Source: Micavibrio sp. UBA1664 (GTDB taxonomy: Bacteria > Pseudomonadota > Alphaproteobacteria > Micavibrionales > UBA1664). From it: a DNA stretch of 18,009 nucleotides. Positions 1 to 8,512 of this stretch are shown here, piece after piece. The position numbers and the translations under genes were made by a program. The DNA lies in NCBI GenBank assembly GCA_002320485.1, contig DCKW01000029.1, positions 21,339-39,347 of the forward strand. The letters run 5' to 3'. The notes beneath the pieces were generated by a model, which was given only the letters and a program-made list of their open reading frames with translations, ran no database searches and was not told where the DNA came from. How positions within the stretch are numbered: position 1 is the first letter of the stretch; every line of letters starts with the position of its first letter.

Positions 1-1
1 A

Positions 2-154
2 TATTCTCAATTCATCAATGGTTTGTCATTGGCAGGATTGGATCTTGACCGCAAGGTTTTGGCCGATATCGCGGTTCATGACGAGGCAGGTTTCAAAAAC
101 ATTTGCGAAAGCGTGCAAAAAGCCTTGGACAAGAAAGAGAAAAAAGCCGCTTAA
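2..154 (+). CDS. rplT: 50S ribosomal protein L20, C-terminal 50 residues (5' end outside window)
   Basis: The reading frame starting at base 2 encodes the end of ribosomal protein L20, a 23S rRNA-binding protein needed for early assembly of the large subunit. The segment YSQFINGL followed by LDLDRKVLADIAVHD is typical of the L20 C-terminal globular half, and the protein ends in a lysine-rich tail (KALDKKEKKAA). The gene is followed by a hairpin terminator and then pheS-pheT. The rplT-pheST order is found in many bacteria, including E. coli (thrS-infC-rpmI-rplT-pheM-pheST). Only the C-terminus is seen, so the start and upstream partners (rpmI, infC) cannot be described. Confidence 0.93.
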   Translation, partial: YSQFINGLSLAGLDLDRKVLADIAVHDEAGFKNICESVQKALDKKEKKAA

Positions 155-185
155 CAGCCGTCTTTTGACATTGAATAAGTTTAAG

Positions 186-212
186 AAAAGCCCTTGGATA
201 AAGGGCTTTTTT
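186..212 (+). terminator. Intrinsic terminator after rplT
   Basis: A perfect 10-bp stem (AAAAGCCCTT at 186-195 with AAGGGCTTTT at 201-210) closes a 5-nt GGATA loop. With the last stem bases it ends in a run of six T (207-212). It lies 31 bp after the rplT stop and 43 bp before the pheS start, so it either ends the rplT transcript or acts as an attenuator for pheST. The 3' arm with its T-run (204-212) is also perfectly complementary to AAAAAAGCC at 140-148 in the end of rplT, which could form a competing helix. Confidence 0.82.
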
Positions 213-255
213 CATGTTTAATACCTGTCATTCAAGTAAGAGGACGACAAGTATT

Positions 256-1338
256 ATGAATGCAGCGGAATTAAAGGCTGAACTTACCAAAAAAATTGAG
301 GCGGCAAATGATCTGGGGCAACTGGACGAAGTGCGGGTCAGTGCGTTGGGGAAAAAAGGTGCCATTACCGAATTAATGAAAGGGCTTGGCAAAATGAGCC
401 CTGAAGATCGCAAGACAGAAGGGGCAGCCCTTAACGTCATGAAAGATGACATTGCGGCAAAACTCGAAGATCGCCAAAAAACACTTAAAAAGGCGGCGAT
501 GGATGAAAAGCTGAAATCCGAAACCCTCGACATCACTTTGGAACCGCGCCCTGCACGCAAAGGGACAATCCACCCGCTTACCCAAACAATGGATGAGATG
601 ATCGCCATTTTTGCAGATATGGGATTTTCCATCCACGACGGTCCGGATATCGAGGATGACTTTCACAATTTCACGGCATTGAATTTTCCGCCGAAACATC
701 CTGCCCGCGAAATGCAGGATACATTTTTCCTACCTGACGCTGAAGGGCAGGATGGGGATGCGGCAAAACGTGTTTTACGCACACACACCTCGACGTGTCA
801 AATTCGTGCGATGATGGAACTTGGTGCGCCGTTGCGTAAAATTGTGATGGGTCGCGTCTATCGTGCTGAGGCAATGGACACAACACACAGCGCAATGTTC
901 CACCAGATTGAGGGCATGATGATCGACACCAACACCAATATGGGTCATTTAAAGGGCATCATGAAAACATTCTGCGAGAAGTTTTTCGGCGTGGAGGATT
1001 TACCGGTACGGTTCCGCCCTTCATTTTTTCCGTTTACTGAGCCATCGGCAGAGGTCGATATCGGGTGTAGTAAAACCCGTGACGCAATCAAAATCGGCGG
1101 GGGCAATGACTGGCTAGAAATCGGCGGATGCGGCATGGTGCACCCCAATGTTTTGAAAAACGTCGGAATTGACCCTGAAAAATATCAGGGCTTTGCCTTT
1201 GGTATGGGGTTGGAGCGAATGACAATGCTGAAATACGGTATTACAGATGTGCGTAGCTTCTATGACGGCGATACGCGCTGGAACGAATATTACGGACATG
1301 ACCCGATAAACAAACCGAACCTGGCAACGGGAGTGTAA
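256..1338 (+). CDS. pheS: Phenylalanyl-tRNA synthetase alpha subunit
   Basis: PheS is the catalytic subunit of the cytoplasmic (alpha-beta)2 enzyme that attaches phenylalanine to tRNA-Phe. The 360-residue product has an N-terminal coiled-coil region (about 1-90) and a class II synthetase core. Motif 2 is at about 173-190 (LRTH followed by TSTCQIR), and motif 3 is near the C-terminus (GFAFGMGLERMTMLKYG). The ATG at 256 is preferred to the in-frame ATG at 214. It is preceded by AGGA at 241-244, and 214 lies immediately after the terminator T-run and would add 14 unconserved residues. pheT follows after 6 bp. In motif 2 the family usually has HTSPVQ, but here it is HTSTCQ (Thr180-Cys181). The rest looks functional. 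Confidence 0.96.
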   Translation: MNAAELKAELTKKIEAANDLGQLDEVRVSALGKKGAITELMKGLGKMSPEDRKTEGAALNVMKDDIAAKLEDRQKTLKKAAMDEKLKSETLDITLEPRPARKGTIHPLTQTMDEMIAIFADMGFSIHDGPDIEDDFHNFTALNFPPKHPAREMQDTFFLPDAEGQDGDAAKRVLRTHTSTCQIRAMMELGAPLRKIVMGRVYRAEAMDTTHSAMFHQIEGMMIDTNTNMGHLKGIMKTFCEKFFGVEDLPVRFRPSFFPFTEPSAEVDIGCSKTRDAIKIGGGNDWLEIGGCGMVHPNVLKNVGIDPEKYQGFAFGMGLERMTMLKYGITDVRSFYDGDTRWNEYYGHDPINKPNLATGV

Positions 1339-1344
1339 AATACT

Positions 1345-3753
1345 ATGAAATTCACATTAAGCTGGCTGAAACAATATCTTAATACACAAGCCCCGTCCAA
1401 GGCAACAACGGAAGACATTATTGCAAAGCTGACCGCGCTGGGGCTAGAGGTTGACGGTATTGAAAACAAGGCCGAGATTTATGCCCCGTTCAAGGTTGCG
1501 AAAGTTAAATCGGCGGAAAAACATCCCGATGCCGACCGTTTGAGGGTATGCCAGGTTGAAACAGAGGATGGCATGATTCAGGTCGTGTGTGGTGCACCCA
1601 ATGCCCGCGCAGGTATGACCGCTATTTTTGCCCCTGTCGGAAGCTATATTCCGGGGCTTGATGTGACGTTGGAAAAGGGAAAAATCCGCGGTCAGGAATC
1701 GTGCGGTATGTTGGTGTCCGAACGCGAAATGTGTATTTCCGACGAGCATAACGGCATTATCGATCTTGATGATAAACATGAAATCGGGACGCCCATCACT
1801 CAGATTTTTGAAGGGTTGGACGAGGTTGTTATTGAAATTGGTCTGACACCAGACCGTGCGGATTGTGCGGGTATTCTGGGCATTGCGCGTGATCTGGCGG
1901 CAGGCGGATGCGGCCAGTTTACATTGCCCGAACGTCCGGCTATCGATGAAAAGTTCGATTGTGCCGTAAAGGTGCATACCGATACTCCGGAGACATGTCC
2001 GCATTTTATCGGTCGCCAAATCCGCGGTGTTAAAAATGGCGAAAGTCCTGCGTGGTTAAAGGCACAATTAGAGGCCATAGGCTTGCGCCCGATTTCGGCG
2101 CTGGTCGATATCACCAATTACTTTACAATCGGTATGGACCGACCGTTGCACGTTTATGATGTCAACCGTTTACAGGGTGATATCCGTGTCAAACTGGCCC
2201 AAGGCGGCGAAAGTTTTGACGCGCTCAACGACAAATCCTATACGCTGAAAGGTGGCGAAACGGTCATTACCGATGACAGTGGTGTACTGGGTCTTGGTGG
2301 TGTTGTCGGCGGAACGTCGACCGGGGTCGAGGCGGATACAACCGATGTTTTTCTGGAATGCGCTTATTTCGATCCGACATCGACGGCAGTGACGGGACGG
2401 GCCCACCAGATTATCAGTGATGCCCGATACCGTTTCGAACGAGGTGTCGATCCCGACTTTTTACCCCATGCAACTGATCTTGCCACACAAATGATTCTCG
2501 ATATCTGTGGTGGTGAGGCGAGTACAGTTGTGGAGGCCGGAAAACCGATCGCATGGCAGCGACAATATGATTTTGATCCTGCGCGTACATTAAAATTAAC
2601 GGGTGTTGATATTCCGGAGCAGGAGCAACTTTATATTCTCGGGTCGCTTGGTTTTGAAATTGACGGAAAATCCGCGCCGTATTCCGTTCAGCCGCCGTCA
2701 TGGCGCGGTGACATTCTGGGAACTGCCGATCTGGTAGAAGAAGTTATCCGTATCTATGGCTATGACAATATCGAGGCTACTCCCGTCAAACGTGAAGGTG
2801 ATCTGACCGATAATGCTCTGTCGTCAACGCATTTCCTGCGTTATCACGCGGGGCGGACATTGGCGGCACGCGGGTTGCAGGAATGTATTACATGGTCGTT
2901 TATGGCGCATGATCTGGCGAAAGAATTTACAGACGGTGACATTAACCCTGCTTTGCGTTTGTCAAACCCTTTATCCGCAGAATTAAGCACGATGCGCCCA
3001 AGCATTTTGCCCAATTTAATACAGGCCGCGGCGCGCAATGCCGATCGCGGATATGGAAACGCCGCCCTGTTTGAAACGGGCCCCGTGTTCCGTGGAGTCA
3101 ATCCAAAGGATCAGGACTTAATCGCGGCGGGGATACGTCATGGTATAATGGGGAACAAACATTGGTCATCTGCCGAAGCGTCGCGTAAAGTCGATATCTA
3201 TGATGTTAAGGCCGATGCGCTTGCCGCGATTCAGGCGGTGAATCCTTCTTTAAATCCGCAACTGTCGACCGATGCGCCTGCATGGTATCATCCCGGACGT
3301 TCCGGCGTGTATCGGCTTGGTAAAAATGTGCTGGCGGCATTTGGTGAAATTCACCCGTCTGTTTTGGAAGAAATCGATATTATTGCGCCCGTTGTAGGGT
3401 TCGAGGTATTTTTGGATAACATCCCTCAGGCTAAAAAATCCGCTACCCTTAAATCACTGAAAGTCAGTCCATTCCAGCCCGTGACGCGTGATTTTGCGTT
3501 TTTGGCTGATCAAGAAGTTACCGCCGATGACATTGTCATGTCTGCAAAGAAAGGCGGGGGTGCCATGACCGATAGTGTTACGATTTTTGATATTTATCAG
3601 GGAAAAGGTGTGCCCGATGGCAAAAAATCCGTGGCCGTGTCAATCCGTTTCATTCCTCAGGATAAAACCCTGACAGACAAGGATATCGAAAATATCTCTC
3701 AATCTGTTGTGGATGCTGTGTCAAAAAAGACAGGTGCAGTGCTTCGGGCTTGA
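1345..3753 (+). CDS. pheT: Phenylalanyl-tRNA synthetase beta subunit
   Basis: PheT is the large subunit of PheRS. It contributes tRNA binding and editing of mischarged Tyr-tRNA(Phe), and supports the PheS active site. The 802-residue product is close to the usual length (E. coli 795). It starts MKFTLSWLKQYL and continues with an EMAP-like tRNA-binding domain at about 45-155 (YAPFKVAKVKSAEKHPDADR). The B3/B4 editing domain is at about 215-395 (RPISALVDITNY, with RYRFERGVDP at its end), followed by B5 and a pseudo-catalytic core. The C-terminal ferredoxin-fold anticodon-binding domain is at about 708-802 (PFQPVTRDFAFL). GGAG at 1330-1333, inside the end of pheS, is the ribosome site, so translation is probably coupled to pheS. 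No damage seen. Confidence 0.97.
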   Translation: MKFTLSWLKQYLNTQAPSKATTEDIIAKLTALGLEVDGIENKAEIYAPFKVAKVKSAEKHPDADRLRVCQVETEDGMIQVVCGAPNARAGMTAIFAPVGSYIPGLDVTLEKGKIRGQESCGMLVSEREMCISDEHNGIIDLDDKHEIGTPITQIFEGLDEVVIEIGLTPDRADCAGILGIARDLAAGGCGQFTLPERPAIDEKFDCAVKVHTDTPETCPHFIGRQIRGVKNGESPAWLKAQLEAIGLRPISALVDITNYFTIGMDRPLHVYDVNRLQGDIRVKLAQGGESFDALNDKSYTLKGGETVITDDSGVLGLGGVVGGTSTGVEADTTDVFLECAYFDPTSTAVTGRAHQIISDARYRFERGVDPDFLPHATDLATQMILDICGGEASTVVEAGKPIAWQRQYDFDPARTLKLTGVDIPEQEQLYILGSLGFEIDGKSAPYSVQPPSWRGDILGTADLVEEVIRIYGYDNIEATPVKREGDLTDNALSSTHFLRYHAGRTLAARGLQECITWSFMAHDLAKEFTDGDINPALRLSNPLSAELSTMRPSILPNLIQAAARNADRGYGNAALFETGPVFRGVNPKDQDLIAAGIRHGIMGNKHWSSAEASRKVDIYDVKADALAAIQAVNPSLNPQLSTDAPAWYHPGRSGVYRLGKNVLAAFGEIHPSVLEEIDIIAPVVGFEVFLDNIPQAKKSATLKSLKVSPFQPVTRDFAFLADQEVTADDIVMSAKKGGGAMTDSVTIFDIYQGKGVPDGKKSVAVSIRFIPQDKTLTDKDIENISQSVVDAVSKKTGAVLRA

Positions 3754-3768
3754 TAATTTCCGAAAGGG

Positions 3769-3798
3769 ATGACAGGCATATGGATTTTACGGTATACT
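3769..3798 (+). promoter_or_regulatory. Candidate sigma70-type promoter of clpA
   Basis: ATGACA at 3769-3774 (5 of 6 matches to the -35 consensus) is separated by 18 bp from TATACT at 3793-3798 (5 of 6 to the -10 consensus). It sits in the 73-bp gap between the pheT stop and the clpA start and predicts a short leader of about 20 nt carrying AGGAT as ribosome site. There is no hairpin terminator in the gap, so clpA may also receive pheT read-through. Confidence 0.55.
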
Positions 3799-3826
3799 AA
3801 ACTATCTGTAGGTTTAGGATAAAATC

Positions 3827-6145
3827 ATGCTCTCGAAAAAACTGGAAACCACTCTTCATAACGCTCTCAATCTGGCTACTGAAAAAAGCCATGAATATGC
3901 AACGCTCGAACATCTTTTATATGCGTTGATTGGTGACGACGACGCCCGCGCGGTGATGCGGGCCTGCGGGGTGGATATTACGATTCTGCGCGAGGATGTC
4001 ATGCAGTATCTTGATGAGGATCTGGATGATTTAAAAGTTAAAAATCCGACTGAATCAAAGCCTACGACAGGATTTCAACGTGTATTACAGCGCGCCGCCA
4101 TTCATGTGCAATCATCGGGGCGTGAGGAAGTAACGGGCGCAAACGTCCTGATTGCCCTGTTTTCGGAACGCGAGTCCCATGCTGTTTATTTTCTGGGCAA
4201 ACAGGAAATGACGCGGTTTGATGCCGTGAATTATGTTTCGCACGGAATTGCGAAGGTTGAAGGCGAGGGTGAGTTTTTTACGTCCCCTGCCGAGGATAGT
4301 GAGGTCGAGGAAGAAAACGATGAGGTGAAAACCGGCAAGGATGCCCTTCGTACCTATTGTGTCAATTTGAATGAGCAGGCGAAAAAAGGGAAAATCGATA
4401 CTTTGATCGGACGTGAGGCAGAGGTCAACCGCACAATTCAAATTTTATGCCGTCGTTCAAAAAACAATCCTTTATATGTCGGCGATCCGGGCGTCGGAAA
4501 AACGGCGATTGCGGAAGGACTGGCCAAACGCATTGTCGATGGCGAAGTGCCGGACGTCTTGAAAGATGCGGTGATATTCTCTCTTGATATGGGGGTACTG
4601 CTTGCAGGGACCCGCTATCGCGGCGATTTTGAAGAACGTTTAAAGGCCGTCATCAAACAGATCGAAAAAACGCCGCATGCCGTTTTGTTTATTGATGAAA
4701 TTCATACGGTTATCGGCGCGGGGTCCACGTCAGGGGGGTCGATGGATGCATCAAATCTGTTGAAACCGGCCTTGGGTCGCGGAACAATCCGTTGTATCGG
4801 GTCAACAACATACAAGGAATACCGTAATCATTTTGAAAAAGACCGCGCCCTTGTTCGCCGTTTTCAGAAAATCGATGTGAATGAACCGTCCATTGAGGAC
4901 GCGGTAAAAATTCTGACAGGGCTTAAACCTTACTTTGAAAAACACCATGATATCGAATATTCACCCGAATCCATCCGGACGGCTGTCGAATTATCGGCAA
5001 AATATATCGGCGACCGCAAGCTTCCCGATAAGGCGATCGATATTATCGACGAGGTCGGCGCGGCACAAAAATTGTTACCCGAGGACAAGCGTAAAAAGAA
5101 AATTGATGTCATGGATATCGAGAATGTTGTGGCAGTAATTGCACGCATTCCGCCCAAAACAGTATCGAAAAACGATCGCGAGGCCATCCGCCATCTTGAA
5201 CGTGATTTGAAAACGCTGGTATTCGGGCAGGACGAGGCCATCAAAACCCTGACCGACGCGGTGAAAATGTCGCGGGCAGGTTTGCGTGATGCTGAAAAAC
5301 CGATTGGATGTTATCTGTTTTCGGGGCCTACGGGCGTCGGGAAAACCGAGGTGACAAAGCAGCTTGCAAATACGCTCGGAATTGAATTGAAGCGGTTTGA
5401 CATGTCTGAATATATGGAACGCCACGCCGTGTCACGTTTGATTGGCGCGCCTCCGGGATATGTTGGTTATGATCAGGGCGGGTTGCTGACGGATGCGGTT
5501 GATCAAACACCACATTGTGTGATCTTGCTGGATGAAATAGAAAAGGCGCATCCTGATGTGTTTAATATATTGTTACAGGTTATGGATTACGGGAAATTGA
5601 CAGATAATAACGGTAAAACCGTCGATTTTCGCAATGTTATTCTGATAATGACAACGAATGCGGGGGCGGCGCAACTGGCCAAGGCTCCGATTGGATTTAC
5701 GCAAGACCATCGCACGGATGATGACAAGGAAGAAATTAACCGTCTGTTTACACCGGAATTTAGAAACCGACTGGATGCAATCGTTCCTTTTGCAGGTCTG
5801 ACGAAAGAAGTCATGCACCGCGTGGTCGATAAATTCATTATGCAGCTTGAGGCACAACTGGCCGATCGTGAGGTCACTATCGAACTGTCTGTCGGTGCGC
5901 GCAATTTGTTAGCCGATCTTGGTTATGATCCCGCAATGGGCGCACGCCCGCTTGGCCGCGTAATACAGGATAAAATCAAAAAACCTTTGTCCGAAGAATT
6001 ATTATTCGGTGATTTGCAAGAGGGCGGCGATGTTAAGGTGGATGTGAAAGACGGCGCATTTGTTTTTGCGTCTAAAGCTTATAAAGGAAAATCGATTGGC
6101 AGGGATAATATCAAAAAACTACCTAAATCGACACAAGACGCGTAA
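3827..6145 (+). CDS. clpA: ClpA, AAA+ unfoldase of the ClpAP protease
   Basis: ClpA forms a hexamer that unfolds proteins and feeds them into ClpP. With the adaptor ClpS it degrades N-degron substrates. The 772-residue product has a double Clp N-domain (about 1-150) followed by an acidic linker. AAA module 1 has Walker A GDPGVGKT at 219-226 and Walker B FIDE at 288-291. Module 2 has Walker A GPTGVGKT at 500-507 and Walker B LLDE at 567-570. The ClpP-docking tripeptide IGF is at 622-624, and the FTPEFRNRLD sensor region follows. There is no ClpB-type middle coiled coil, and the length is close to E. coli ClpA (758), so ClpA rather than ClpB/C. In many proteobacteria clpS lies just upstream, but here pheT does. 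aat, another N-degron gene, is 3 kb downstream. Confidence 0.96.
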   Translation: MLSKKLETTLHNALNLATEKSHEYATLEHLLYALIGDDDARAVMRACGVDITILREDVMQYLDEDLDDLKVKNPTESKPTTGFQRVLQRAAIHVQSSGREEVTGANVLIALFSERESHAVYFLGKQEMTRFDAVNYVSHGIAKVEGEGEFFTSPAEDSEVEEENDEVKTGKDALRTYCVNLNEQAKKGKIDTLIGREAEVNRTIQILCRRSKNNPLYVGDPGVGKTAIAEGLAKRIVDGEVPDVLKDAVIFSLDMGVLLAGTRYRGDFEERLKAVIKQIEKTPHAVLFIDEIHTVIGAGSTSGGSMDASNLLKPALGRGTIRCIGSTTYKEYRNHFEKDRALVRRFQKIDVNEPSIEDAVKILTGLKPYFEKHHDIEYSPESIRTAVELSAKYIGDRKLPDKAIDIIDEVGAAQKLLPEDKRKKKIDVMDIENVVAVIARIPPKTVSKNDREAIRHLERDLKTLVFGQDEAIKTLTDAVKMSRAGLRDAEKPIGCYLFSGPTGVGKTEVTKQLANTLGIELKRFDMSEYMERHAVSRLIGAPPGYVGYDQGGLLTDAVDQTPHCVILLDEIEKAHPDVFNILLQVMDYGKLTDNNGKTVDFRNVILIMTTNAGAAQLAKAPIGFTQDHRTDDDKEEINRLFTPEFRNRLDAIVPFAGLTKEVMHRVVDKFIMQLEAQLADREVTIELSVGARNLLADLGYDPAMGARPLGRVIQDKIKKPLSEELLFGDLQEGGDVKVDVKDGAFVFASKAYKGKSIGRDNIKKLPKSTQDA

Positions 6146-6156
6146 ACGTGTCTTTT
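6135..6156 (+). terminator. Probable intrinsic terminator of clpA
   Basis: AAGACGCG (6135-6142) pairs with CGTGTCTT (6147-6154) as 8 bp with one G-T wobble, across a TAAA tetraloop that contains the clpA stop codon (6143-6145). It is followed by TTCTCT, so the U-tract is TTTT broken by C. It lies 33 bp before the next start codon. The U-tract is short, so it may be leaky. Confidence 0.5.
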
Positions 6157-6188
6157 CTCTGCCGCAAAGAAGGATTACACTTTAAGCC

Positions 6189-7583
6189 ATGAATATCATC
6201 GTATTAGGACAATATGTTCAGGGGCTTGTCGCCGGTGCTACATTGGCAAAAGCGGGACATAGTGTCGATATCCTCAATTTTCCGGACGGAGAATATGTCG
6301 AATTTTATGAAAGTTGTAAAACCGGGCCGGTAACACATATTCCGATTGCTTTGCCGCAGAAAATTATCCGTGATCTTGATTTTAAAACATATGGTTTCGA
6401 ACTGCCGAAAAATCCGGTGAAAAACCCGTTTGAAAAACTGCCCTTTTATGAGGGTTTAAAAATGCTGGTCGCCATGTTTATCGGATTGGAAGAAAACCGA
6501 CCGTCCTACAAGGAAAAGGCATGGCGTGATACGTGGAATACGTTTGAAATAGGACGAATTTTGTCGTTTCAGGATGAGGCCGCGCAAAATCTGTTTGCAA
6601 GAAGTGCCACACTTTCCCTCATGGAATTGTTGGATGCGACCGATTTGTCCGAGGATGATAAGGTTGAAATCATCGCCTACAGCGTAGTAGGGTCCAAAAC
6701 AGATCCGTCCGATAAGGGTAGTGCGGCTTCTATTTTACCGGCCATGGCAGTATTTGAGAAAAAAGACCATGTTGTGATTACAGGAAGCCTGCATCAACTG
6801 GTTCGTGCCTTGAAACAGGCGGCAATGGCCAATGGTGCGAATGTTTTTACAGATACCATGATTAAACAGGTTAAAACCGTGGGGAACATGGTTGAATCAG
6901 TGGAAATGACCGATGGGCAAGAGCTATATGCCGATTATTTCATTTTTGATTATGATCCTATCGCATTTTTCAACGGTTATATCGATGATTATTCCGTGCC
7001 CGTCACATTTAAAAAACGTATTTCGCCCGATGCCAATACGAAGGAATGCCTGCATCTGAAGATGGCCTTGTCGGCCCTGCCGGACGGTTTGGATGAAATT
7101 CAAAGTTTTGTTGCAGGGGATGAGGGTTATATTGCCCGTGCCAAACATGATATGCGCGAGGATGGCGGATCACAATTTCCGATGTTGTCCATCGTCAATA
7201 TCAGCGGTAAAAACCCTGCGCTCGCCAAGGATAAAACCGCAGTCATCGATGTGATCGCCCAGTATTTCGAGCCAGGTCTTGAAGAGCTTGATAAAGGGCC
7301 TCTCATGGCCGTAACTCAAGCGCTGGCAAAAGCCTTTCCAGATATTGAAAGCAAGATTATTCATAGCGAGGTGGCCTTACCGCCCACCCAGTTCGGGCAG
7401 GCCAATTTTATCGGCACAATGCCGTTGTTACAATTATTCAAGGTTTTTTCGGGTTATCATACTATGGGGTATGATATGCCTATCGATAATCTTTTGGTTG
7501 CAGGCTATGGGTCGGGTACGTCTGGGCATTATCATGTGAATGATGGTGGCGACCGTATTGCAACACTCTTACAATCTTTATAG
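6189..7583 (+). CDS. Phytoene-desaturase/PYROXD2-like oxidoreductase homologue with degenerate FAD motif
   Basis: The 464-residue product resembles the NAD(P)/FAD-dependent amine-oxidase/phytoene-desaturase superfamily, nearest in feel to PYROXD2-like proteins. It has an N-terminal beta-alpha-beta stretch (IIVLGQYVQGLVAGATLAKAG) and a C-terminal glycine-rich segment (GYGSGTSGHYHVNDGGDRIA). The segment around 195-260 resembles the family's substrate/FAD region (GSLHQLVRALKQAAMANGA). The dinucleotide signature GxGxxG is altered: residues 7-12 read G-Q-Y-V-Q-G, so the middle glycine is Tyr9. The acidic residue expected at the end of strand 2 appears to be Asn30. It may therefore bind FAD weakly or not at all. 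It heads a plus-strand run with NDUFA12, mlaD and DUF2155 genes, 21 bp before the first. The substrate is unknown and the family assignment is by eye. Confidence 0.65.
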   Translation: MNIIVLGQYVQGLVAGATLAKAGHSVDILNFPDGEYVEFYESCKTGPVTHIPIALPQKIIRDLDFKTYGFELPKNPVKNPFEKLPFYEGLKMLVAMFIGLEENRPSYKEKAWRDTWNTFEIGRILSFQDEAAQNLFARSATLSLMELLDATDLSEDDKVEIIAYSVVGSKTDPSDKGSAASILPAMAVFEKKDHVVITGSLHQLVRALKQAAMANGANVFTDTMIKQVKTVGNMVESVEMTDGQELYADYFIFDYDPIAFFNGYIDDYSVPVTFKKRISPDANTKECLHLKMALSALPDGLDEIQSFVAGDEGYIARAKHDMREDGGSQFPMLSIVNISGKNPALAKDKTAVIDVIAQYFEPGLEELDKGPLMAVTQALAKAFPDIESKIIHSEVALPPTQFGQANFIGTMPLLQLFKVFSGYHTMGYDMPIDNLLVAGYGSGTSGHYHVNDGGDRIATLLQSL

Positions 7584-7604
7584 AAAGATGCTAAAACCAT
7601 AGCC

Positions 7605-7991
7605 ATGAACCAGTTTTTTCGTTATTTCCTCGGTCTGCAATCTCCTTTGCAATTTATGATGGGCTTATCTCTGAAAGGTCATTTCGTTGGTAAGGACCAG
7701 TATGGTAATAAATATTACCGCGGCAAGGCCAGACGCGGATATACAACGGATCGTCGTTGGGTAGTGTATGCAAGCGGGAATGCCGAAGCATCGGAAGTAC
7801 CGCCGGAATTTCATGGGTGGCTTCATCACCAAACAGATATATTTCCATCTGAAGACGGCGGTTATCGCAAGGCATGGATAAAGCCCTATGAGCCTAACAA
7901 GACCGGAACAACACTGGCATACCGTCCAAAAGGATATCACGGTAACCGTTCAAAGGTTACAGGTGATTATGAGGCATGGACACCGGAATGA
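7605..7991 (+). CDS. NDUFA12 family (B17.2-like) NADH:ubiquinone oxidoreductase accessory subunit
   Basis: The 128-residue product matches the NDUFA12/B17.2 family, an accessory subunit on the arm of respiratory complex I shared by Alphaproteobacteria and mitochondria. The diagnostic core is FVGKDQYGNKYYRG (about 27-40), followed by RRWVVYASG and VPPEFHGWLHHQTD. The C-terminal half (YRPKGYHGNRSKVTGDYEAWTPE) fits the usual family ending. The ATG at 7605 gives a normal N-terminus. The ribosome site is poor (AGAAAG about 17 bp upstream), so translation may depend on the preceding gene, which ends 21 bp before. The nuo operon is not in the window; this gene is commonly separate from it in Alphaproteobacteria. 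Confidence 0.92.
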   Translation: MNQFFRYFLGLQSPLQFMMGLSLKGHFVGKDQYGNKYYRGKARRGYTTDRRWVVYASGNAEASEVPPEFHGWLHHQTDIFPSEDGGYRKAWIKPYEPNKTGTTLAYRPKGYHGNRSKVTGDYEAWTPE

Positions 7992-8041
7992 TTTTTCGTT
8001 ATCTGTAGAGGCAGACAGTTTTTTAACGCAGGATATTGAAT

Positions 8042-8512
8042 ATGAAGCAAAATATGGTTGAAAGCCTCTTGGGCGCATTTGTACTGGTTGTCGCCGTTGT
8101 ATTTTTTATTTACGGAACGGGAAAGGCCAGTATCGGCGGATCCTCTGGCGGATATCAGGTCACTGCGAAATTTAATGATATCGGGTCTCTCGGCGTTGGT
8201 GACGATGTAAAGATCAGCGGTGTGACAATCGGAAGCATATCAGGCGTCACCCTTGTGCCTGCACCCGACTATCGCGCCAATGTCATTATGGCGATTAATA
8301 ATAACGTTCAATTGCCGAGTGATACGGCCGCAAGAATCAGCAGCCAAGGCCTGCTGGGCGGAACTTATATGGCACTGGATGTCGGCGGTGATGAAAATAT
8401 GATGGGGAACGGCGATGAAATTTACATGACCCAATCCGCACAGAATCTGGAACAATTGCTTGGTAAATTTATTTTCTCCCTTCAGGATACGAAAAAAGAT
8501 GAAGAAGAATAA
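8042..8512 (+). CDS. mlaD: MlaD-like MCE-domain phospholipid transport protein
   Basis: MlaD is the inner-membrane-anchored, periplasmic lipid-binding part of the Mla ABC system that moves phospholipids between the membranes. The 156-residue product has one N-terminal membrane segment (about 8-28, LLGAFVLVVAVVFFIYG). A single MCE domain follows (about 38-118): YQVTAKFNDIGSLGVGDDVKISGVTIGSI, then the SSQGLLGGTYMALDVGG signature. The ATG at 8042 is chosen over a TTG at 8036 because AGGA at 8030-8033 is 8 nt from the ATG but only 2 nt from the TTG. The permease and ATPase (MlaE/MlaF) are not nearby. The end overlaps the next gene by 14 bp. Confidence 0.92.
   Translation: MKQNMVESLLGAFVLVVAVVFFIYGTGKASIGGSSGGYQVTAKFNDIGSLGVGDDVKISGVTIGSISGVTLVPAPDYRANVIMAINNNVQLPSDTAARISSQGLLGGTYMALDVGGDENMMGNGDEIYMTQSAQNLEQLLGKFIFSLQDTKKDEEE

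Noticed and set aside
165..170. Perfect TTGACA as a pheS -35 element
   Set aside because: No acceptable -10 lies 15-19 bp downstream; that stretch is the terminator stem.
214..255. Upstream in-frame ATG for pheS at 214
   Set aside because: It begins right after the terminator T-run, has no ribosome site, and would add 14 residues unlike PheS. The ATG at 256 fits better.
8036..8041. TTG start for mlaD at 8036
   Set aside because: The AGGA ribosome site would be only 2 nt away. The ATG at 8042 has correct spacing.
8460..8498. TTG start for the DUF2155 gene at 8460
   Set aside because: It would put 13 residues, several basic, before the signal peptide and overlap mlaD by over 50 bp. The ATG at 8499 gives a normal signal peptide.
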